From: an uncultured Treponema sp.
GTDB taxonomy: Bacteria > Spirochaetota > Spirochaetia > Treponematales > Treponemataceae
Length of the DNA stretch: 17,652 nucleotides
Direction of reading: 5' to 3'
Assembly: GCA_938045195.1 (NCBI GenBank)
Contig: CALINC010000118.1
Location: 1-17,652, forward strand
Positions 13,556-17,652 of this stretch are shown piece after piece. How positions within the stretch are numbered: position 1 is the first letter of the stretch; every line of letters begins with the position of its first letter. The notes under the pieces were generated by a model. It was given only the letters and a program-made list of their open reading frames with translations. It ran no database searches and was not told the origin of the DNA. The position numbers and the translations under genes are program-made.

Positions 13556-14938
13556 TCATTTTTCTATACCACAACTAGGACAGCCTATTCCTTTTAAGAG
13601 AGAATAAGGTTCTCCAAACCAGATTGTATTACAAACTTTACAAGTACATTTTATCTTACCTTTTTTGTTTCGATATTCTCCAATTATTTCTATATTTTGA
13701 TTAACTTTTTTTAATTCAGTTATAAATTCATCTTTTGTTATTTTTCGTGATAAATAAATTGCTTCCCTATTTATATCTATCCAATCATTATCTGAAAGAT
13801 TTAAGGTACAATTATATTCAGACATTATTTTTGAAATAACATTTTTTAATTCCAAATTTTCTTTATCATTACTAATTGATATATTAAATGTATAGCAATC
13901 AGTCTCAAATGGTATTTTTGAATCATTAAAGTTTTCATAAATAATAAAAAGTCTAATTCCATTTTTTTTACATAACTCTCTTTTTTGAAAGTCATTTTCA
14001 ACTTTTGTCTTATGCCAATACCAACTACCAGGTTCAATAGCAAACGATAATTCAGGAACATAAATATCAAGTTCTTTTCCAATTGCCTTCTTATCTCTAG
14101 AAAAAACTTTATTAGAACCCAATATTCTACAAAGACTAATATAAATAAATTGTTCCATAAAGGATGTTGAATTATGAGAACAATTCGGACACCCGGTTTT
14201 ATTGTTCAATATGGCAGTAGCAGTTGGATTCCATTTGTATCCACATTTTAAACATTCACAATTTAATCTACTATGAGAATCAGTATAATCACTTAATACT
14301 TTAATATATGGATTAACGATATATAAATCTTTAAGAAACTGATCACATGTTTTTAATTGACGTTTTGATTGGTTTATGTTTTTACAATTAAAACAACCTT
14401 CTCCTCTTAATAAATCCGCGGGTCTAGTTTTCCATGAATAACCACAAATTTCACAGTGGCAGGAAATTTTACTATTTGAAGACTTATATTGAGATGTAAT
14501 TTCAATGTTTTTATTGATTTTTCTAATTTGTTCAACAAATTCCTTATGAGTTTTTTTTCGTAAACCAGCACACTCTGGACAACTACTTCCTTTTAGTAAA
14601 TTACTTGGAATTGGATACCATGTATAGGAACAAACATTACATTTACATTGAATTGGAGAAGAAGAATTTTTATATTCACCTATTACTGTAATTAAACTAT
14701 TTACCTCTTTCATTTCAGAAATAAAAATTGATGTTGTTTTTCGCATATTATTAGCACAATAAGGACAACTATGCCCATGTAATAAATCACAAGGAATACC
14801 ATACCATTCTTTTAGACATATCTTGCATTTACACAGAATTTTTGTATGAGTATTAATATATTCAGTCCCAAGAACTTCAATTTCAGAGTTTATTATTTCT
14901 AGTTCTTTAATAAATTCTTCTATTGTCTTTCTTCTCAT
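13556..14938 (-). CDS. Tandem zinc-ribbon protein with Vsr/PD-(D/E)XK-like nuclease domain (cassette 8)
   Basis: A 460-aa protein to the TGA stop. Four zinc-ribbon repeats of about 62 residues come first, each with CxCxxC (C36-C41, C98-C103, C160-C165, C227-C232), an aromatic W, an LL-x-G turn and a CxxC (58-61, 120-123, 182-185, 250-253). Residues 258-345 form a Vsr-like nuclease core: GKELDIYVPELSFAIEPGSW with D291 and E302, YWH with H309, then a KxNGIRLFIIYE strand, as in endonucleases with an EDxHD-type site. A fifth repeat follows (C431-C456). Similar proteins in phages and islands are candidate homing or defence nucleases; that role is inference. ATG 14936-14938 lies only about 30 bases inside the cassette, with a weak GGAT ribosome site. 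Composition is very AT-rich. Confidence 0.8.
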   Translation of the reverse strand: MRRKTIEEFIKELEIINSEIEVLGTEYINTHTKILCKCKICLKEWYGIPCDLLHGHSCPYCANNMRKTTSIFISEMKEVNSLITVIGEYKNSSSPIQCKCNVCSYTWYPIPSNLLKGSSCPECAGLRKKTHKEFVEQIRKINKNIEITSQYKSSNSKISCHCEICGYSWKTRPADLLRGEGCFNCKNINQSKRQLKTCDQFLKDLYIVNPYIKVLSDYTDSHSRLNCECLKCGYKWNPTATAILNNKTGCPNCSHNSTSFMEQFIYISLCRILGSNKVFSRDKKAIGKELDIYVPELSFAIEPGSWYWHKTKVENDFQKRELCKKNGIRLFIIYENFNDSKIPFETDCYTFNISISNDKENLELKNVISKIMSEYNCTLNLSDNDWIDINREAIYLSRKITKDEFITELKKVNQNIEIIGEYRNKKGKIKCTCKVCNTIWFGEPYSLLKGIGCPSCGIEK

Positions 14939-14966
14939 TTACAATATCCAGCCCACTGGGCTGTGC

Positions 14967-15081
14967 GTATAACTACCGCTTAACCTGCATTGCCGTGCCG
15001 TAGGCTTGGCGTGAAAATTGCCTCCAAATTATGAGCAATTTTCATGACAAAGGCAATGTCAGCTTGAAGCGCTTGTTAGAT
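14967..15081 (-). repeat. attC9, enlarged loop (cassette 9)
   Basis: Cores GTATAAC (14967-14973) and GTTAGAT (15075-15081), 115 bp. The common arms are kept, but the loop contains an extra perfect hairpin, TGAAAATTGC (15012-15021) with GCAATTTTCA (15035-15044). Confidence 0.88.
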
Positions 15082-15144
15082 GATCTTCTATAAATTAATA
15101 TTTTTAAAGTAATTTACGACAAACTAACATTGTAATCATATCCT

Positions 15145-15969
15145 CTATTTGGATAACTCTTCATATTTAAATTCTTCAAGCCTCTTCTGCCATTCTGTTA
15201 CTGTAATGAGTTTAGGAGGTGTTTTGTGTCCTTCGTTGACATAATCAGCATACAAATCATTGGGGGCAATAACAACTACATTCTCTTGAAGAATATAGTT
15301 TATCCAATTAATTTGATGTTCAGCATAATTTAAAGAGTTTTTCTCATCGCGCATTTTATAAAGCATGTTTTGTAAAAGCAATAACGTAAGATGCATTCTA
15401 ACTGTGCTGTGTTCAAGCATACCTGAAAATACACGTCCATATGGAAGTTGCTCGTAAGCTCGGCTTGCAGTAAAATATAAACCTTCTTTTCGGTTCGAAT
15501 TATTTTCAAAACCATATAACACGATTTTTTCTTTTTGCTGAGTGCCATCAGCGTAGGTGATATAAAGCTCTTGCTCTTTTATGGATGTTTCAAGAACGGT
15601 CTTCTTTGTATTAACCTTTATTTTGGGGCTAAGCACATAACCGTTTTCAAGTGCAAGGTAACCATCTTTGTTTGGATTAAACCTACCATTGCGTGTATAA
15701 TACATAGTGTTTGTTTTTGGATCAGCAACCTTAAAAAAAGCATTTCCACCTATTATTGCAAAATCAAATTTCTTTTTTGTAGCTACTAATGGTCCCTGTG
15801 CATTTAAATCCCTAAAAAATTTTCTGTACTCTGTCACATCAATCCCTTTATATCCTACAGTGCTAATATTTTTAAGTTCTTCAAATAAATCATCCATAGA
15901 ATACGATTGAGCAAACACTGCAAACGCAAACGTAAAAAAGATACATACGCTACAGATTTTTTTATACAT
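15145..15969 (-). CDS. Secreted protein with FlgG/FlgE-like flagellar rod domain (cassette 9)
   Basis: A 274-aa protein with a signal peptide (MYKKICSVCIFFTFAFAVFA). Residues 27-60 resemble the segment after the N-terminal rod heptads of FlgG (ELKNISTVGYKGIDVTEYRK), and residues 68-115 match the central flagellar rod/hook region (FDFAIIGGNAFFKV, YYTRNGRFNPNKDGYLALEN, GYVLSP). The N-terminal rod helix is replaced by a signal peptide and no C-terminal rod helix is seen, so it should not polymerise as a normal rod or hook protein. It could be a periplasmic factor interacting with endoflagella or a repurposed fold. ATG 15967-15969 has AGGAGG six bases upstream; the frame extends five codons further. 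It begins one base after the previous gene's stop. Confidence 0.75.
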   Translation of the reverse strand: MYKKICSVCIFFTFAFAVFAQSYSMDDLFEELKNISTVGYKGIDVTEYRKFFRDLNAQGPLVATKKKFDFAIIGGNAFFKVADPKTNTMYYTRNGRFNPNKDGYLALENGYVLSPKIKVNTKKTVLETSIKEQELYITYADGTQQKEKIVLYGFENNSNRKEGLYFTASRAYEQLPYGRVFSGMLEHSTVRMHLTLLLLQNMLYKMRDEKNSLNYAEHQINWINYILQENVVVIAPNDLYADYVNEGHKTPPKLITVTEWQKRLEEFKYEELSK

Positions 15970-15970
15970 G

Positions 15971-16321
15971 TTATTCCTCCTCATCTCTTTCCTGAATCTC
16001 CGTCATCGTGCCATACTCCCAAGATTTACCGTTAGCATTGCCAGCTACGCTACCAATAAAGATGGTTATATCATCACGGCTCGTAGGGTAGCCATATTTG
16101 TTATAATATTTTTTCCTTGTAGCATTTCTATGTTTTAATACATCATCATAATTATCTGAGCTATAAGAACCAGATAACTCCTCATATTTATAACAAAAAA
16201 CTCTGCCAAGAGCATCTTGAGTACAAAGACCTTCCTCATAGTCATAGTAATATACCTTAGTTCCAGCAAAAAGGGAAGACACAAGTACCAAAAAACAAAA
16301 TAATAAAACTAGTTTTCTCAT
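15971..16321 (-). CDS. Small secreted or lipid-free periplasmic protein of unknown function (cassette 9)
   Basis: A 116-aa protein with a signal peptide (MRKLVLLFCFLVLVSSLFAG) and a mature part rich in tyrosine and charged residues (VYYYDYEEG, RKKYYNKYGYPTSRDD), ending in a DEEE tail. I do not recognise a family. GGAGG lies four bases before ATG 16319-16321, nearly the same start context as the phospholipase-like gene. It is the first gene of cassette 9 and is translationally coupled to the FlgG-like gene one base downstream, so both are likely exported and used together. On the leader, TTGAAT and TATCTA about 16 bases apart could be a cassette promoter. Confidence 0.7.
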   Translation of the reverse strand: MRKLVLLFCFLVLVSSLFAGTKVYYYDYEEGLCTQDALGRVFCYKYEELSGSYSSDNYDDVLKHRNATRKKYYNKYGYPTSRDDITIFIGSVAGNANGKSWEYGTMTEIQERDEEE

Positions 16322-16413
16322 AAAACCTCCATACAGTGTATATAGATAACAAAAAAATAAATTTATTCAAGTATGCGATTGCTTGTTTTTAAATTTAGTG
16401 CCGATAGGCGTCC

Positions 16414-16499
16414 ATCTAACGGGCGACGGATAAGCTGCAAGAAGCGAGAAAGCCTTTAGGCTTTTGAGCTTCGCAGTCAGCTTAATCCGCATGTTGGAC
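16414..16499 (-). repeat. attC10 of the second mini-cassette
   Basis: Cores ATCTAAC (16414-16420) and GTTGGAC (16493-16499), 86 bp. Same as attC7 except the left core (which belongs to cassette 9) and one arm base (A at 16426). Confidence 0.88.
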
Positions 16500-16566
16500 G
16501 GCGCTGTGCGCCGGACGACAGGCGGAGCTCCGCCGCCCGTTGAACGGACGCGCAGCGTCCGTTCAA
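16420..16566 (-). mobile_element. Gene-less 147-bp mini-cassette, copy 2 (cassette 10)
   Basis: Matches copy 1 (12926-13072) at 146 of 147 positions; the difference is A at 16426 for G at 12932. The match ends at the cassette junctions on both sides, the signature of integrase-mediated movement rather than homologous duplication of a larger segment. Confidence 0.88.
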
Positions 16567-16625
16567 CATTCGTTTAACCTACAACAAGGCTTGTCCGCAA
16601 TGTCAGGTTGAAGCGGGTGTTAGAT
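16561..16625 (-). repeat. attC11, rightmost site in the window
   Basis: Cores GTTCAAC (16561-16567) and GTTAGAT (16619-16625), 65 bp, common family with altered loop (CAACAAGGCTTGTCC). The matching cassette start would be ATCTAAC to the right; none is present before the window ends. Confidence 0.88.
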
Positions 16626-16782
16626 GATTTTCCAATTTTTAACCCAATCTCTGCATCCATTTTTATTAATCTATTTTTCTTAAGATTTTCCTTAACATTT
16701 CATTTTACATGTTTAGTTTTTTTATTTCTAATAGTTTTTCAAGTATCTTTTTCCCATTAGCCGGAAGCCGTATCCGTTGCTT
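16626..16782. other. AT-rich spacer between attC11 and the ABC permease gene
   Basis: No supported gene. On the minus strand a short frame open for about 24 codons (QRIRLPANGKKILEKLLEI) precedes a stop at about 16710, without start or ribosome site; it might be an eroded gene end. Confidence 0.4.
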
Positions 16783-17553
16783 TTAGAAAAATTTTAATAA
16801 TCCTTTTTTCTTTGCAGCCTTTATAAACCAATTAAAAGTGATAATGCCGAAAAGTAAAAATAAAAGTGTATTTATCCATAAACTAATATGCATATCAATC
16901 GGTAAACTAAGTGCCGAAATATTTTCTACCATAACTTTTTTTAACATTGTTTTTGCAACGGTAAAAGGCACAAATATTTTTGTGTAAGAATTTACAGGCA
17001 AAAATAAGATGCCTAAAAAAGCAAACTGTAAAACCGTTAAAACGGCATTAGCTTTTTTTAAAACGGTATTGATTCCTGCAATAAATAAACTAATTCCTAA
17101 AACGGAAAGCAAGCCTATCAATAATAGATAGCCTGTTGAAAAAAATCGAAAACTCATTTCAACGCCTGCAGTAATTTTAAATAGAAATAGGTTTAACCAT
17201 GAAAATAAAAAGTACAACAGCATACTTGTAAAACTTTCAATCAATAAAAGAAATGTAAAGCAAGGACTATTGAGCATTATATTCTCAAGAACGCCGGTAT
17301 TGCGGTTATTTTCTACGATGTACCCGACTGATGTAAATACCGATAAAATCATAGTCCATGAATAATAGGCGACAATAATTCCTTGCATAGTTGAACCGTA
17401 ATCCAAATTTGTTCCTATTTTCATTACACCTTTTGAAACTAAAAGAAAAATCACATAGAATACAACGATTGAAGTAATTGTATTCATCATAGTGCGTTTA
17501 AAAAAAACAATTTCTTTAAATACGGAAGCATATATATTTTTTAGTAAATTCAT
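16783..17553 (-). CDS. ABC-2 type transporter permease
   Basis: A 256-aa integral membrane protein with about six hydrophobic segments, an amphipathic N-terminus (MNLLKNIYASVFKEIVFFKR) and the ABC-2 pattern of a charged cytoplasmic loop (ENNRNTGVLENIMLNSP) after the second helix. It would form the channel of an exporter with an ATPase encoded elsewhere, probably just upstream outside the window. Substrate unknown. GGAGGAG lies a few bases before ATG 17551-17553; the frame extends 13 codons further without a ribosome site. A perfect 8-base hairpin lies upstream at 17614-17633. It is the first gene to the right of attC11; whether it belongs to a large cassette or to the flank is open. Confidence 0.8.
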   Translation of the reverse strand: MNLLKNIYASVFKEIVFFKRTMMNTITSIVVFYVIFLLVSKGVMKIGTNLDYGSTMQGIIVAYYSWTMILSVFTSVGYIVENNRNTGVLENIMLNSPCFTFLLLIESFTSMLLYFLFSWLNLFLFKITAGVEMSFRFFSTGYLLLIGLLSVLGISLFIAGINTVLKKANAVLTVLQFAFLGILFLPVNSYTKIFVPFTVAKTMLKKVMVENISALSLPIDMHISLWINTLLFLLFGIITFNWFIKAAKKKGLLKFF

Positions 17554-17652
17554 TTTTCTCCTCCCATAAAAACTTTTTGAAGCAAATATCAATTTGCGAA
17601 AAAAGTTTTTTCACGCAGTTTGTTTACAAACTGCATACAATAATGCGACGTT

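Larger units (their letters stand above)
7490..16625 (-). mobile_element. Integron gene-cassette array (eleven attC sites)
   Basis: Eleven attC sites cut this region into ten complete cassettes plus the start of an eleventh. On the plus strand each attC runs RYYYAAC - inner imperfect hairpin - GTTRRRY. For cassettes 1-5, 8 and 9 the right core of the cassette's own attC is the exact complement of the core at its other end (for example GTTGGAA/TTCCAAC in cassette 3, GTTATAC/GTATAAC in cassettes 2 and 8); cassettes 6, 7 and 10 differ by one G.T pair. This is the mark of circular cassettes inserted by an integron integrase. Every gene is on the minus strand with its stop codon next to or inside its attC. 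The array is therefore read right to left, and an integrase and attI would be expected to the right of the window. Confidence 0.93.

Noticed and set aside
13556..13558. TGA as a selenocysteine codon
   Set aside because: It lies in a linker between repeats where no other repeat has cysteine, and no SECIS element was evident by eye.
13846..14082. Minus-strand 78-aa frame inside the nuclease gene
   Set aside because: Shifted-frame shadow of the Vsr-like domain.
7490..16625. CRISPR array from regularly shaped repeats
   Set aside because: Repeats are spaced 60 to 1900 bases, differ in sequence, and have attC cores; no cas genes are present.

Overview
The window looks like an oral or host-associated treponeme, probably Treponema denticola or a close relative. 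The evidence is an AT-rich genome, a flgM anti-sigma factor, a FlgG-like flagellar domain, and an array of integron gene cassettes of the kind known in T. denticola. Species level is inferred; the cassette array and gene families are read from the sequence.

Left part (1-6839) is ordinary chromosome. It holds the 5' end of an AAA-ATPase-like gene (minus), a LysM/M23 cell-wall peptidase (plus), then a minus-strand group: rsmI, flgM, a tRNA-Ala(GGC), a 573-aa protein of unknown role and a thioredoxin/glutaredoxin-like protein. A small zinc-ribbon membrane protein is divergent from rsmI. A minus-strand run of GNAT acetyltransferase, 29-aa membrane peptide and endonuclease III (nth) follows. Five clear sigma-70-type promoters are visible. 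Four of them put the start codon only 5-9 bases after the -10 box, which suggests leaderless mRNAs.

Middle (6840-7489) is a gene-poor, decayed flank.

Right part (7490-16625) is an integron cassette array with eleven attC sites. All cassette genes lie on the minus strand, so the array is read right to left and its distal end is at 7490. In each complete cassette the 7-base core of its own attC is complementary to the core at its other end, exactly or with one G.T pair. Cassettes from left to right carry: (1) a PD-(D/E)XK-like nuclease; (2) a frameshifted HAD hydrolase; (3) a GNAT acetyltransferase; (4) a TM2 protein plus a damaged DUF2752 protein; (5) a secreted phospholipase A2-like protein with two inverted-repeat elements between gene and attC; (6) a Doc toxin with its antitoxin; (7) a gene-less 147-bp mini-cassette; (8) a zinc-ribbon/Vsr-like nuclease interrupted by one in-frame TGA; (9) two secreted proteins, one FlgG-like; (10) a second copy of the mini-cassette. 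An eleventh attC is followed by an ABC-2 permease gene whose cassette status is unresolved. No integrase is in the window; it would be expected to the right.

The least expected signal is a small hairpin at the 5' start of every complete cassette. Its stem sequence varies with compensating changes, but it ends 3 bases from the core site (the mini-cassette hairpin extends through those bases). Several cassette genes are broken, and the terminal attC is decayed, as expected of old cassettes far from the integrase.
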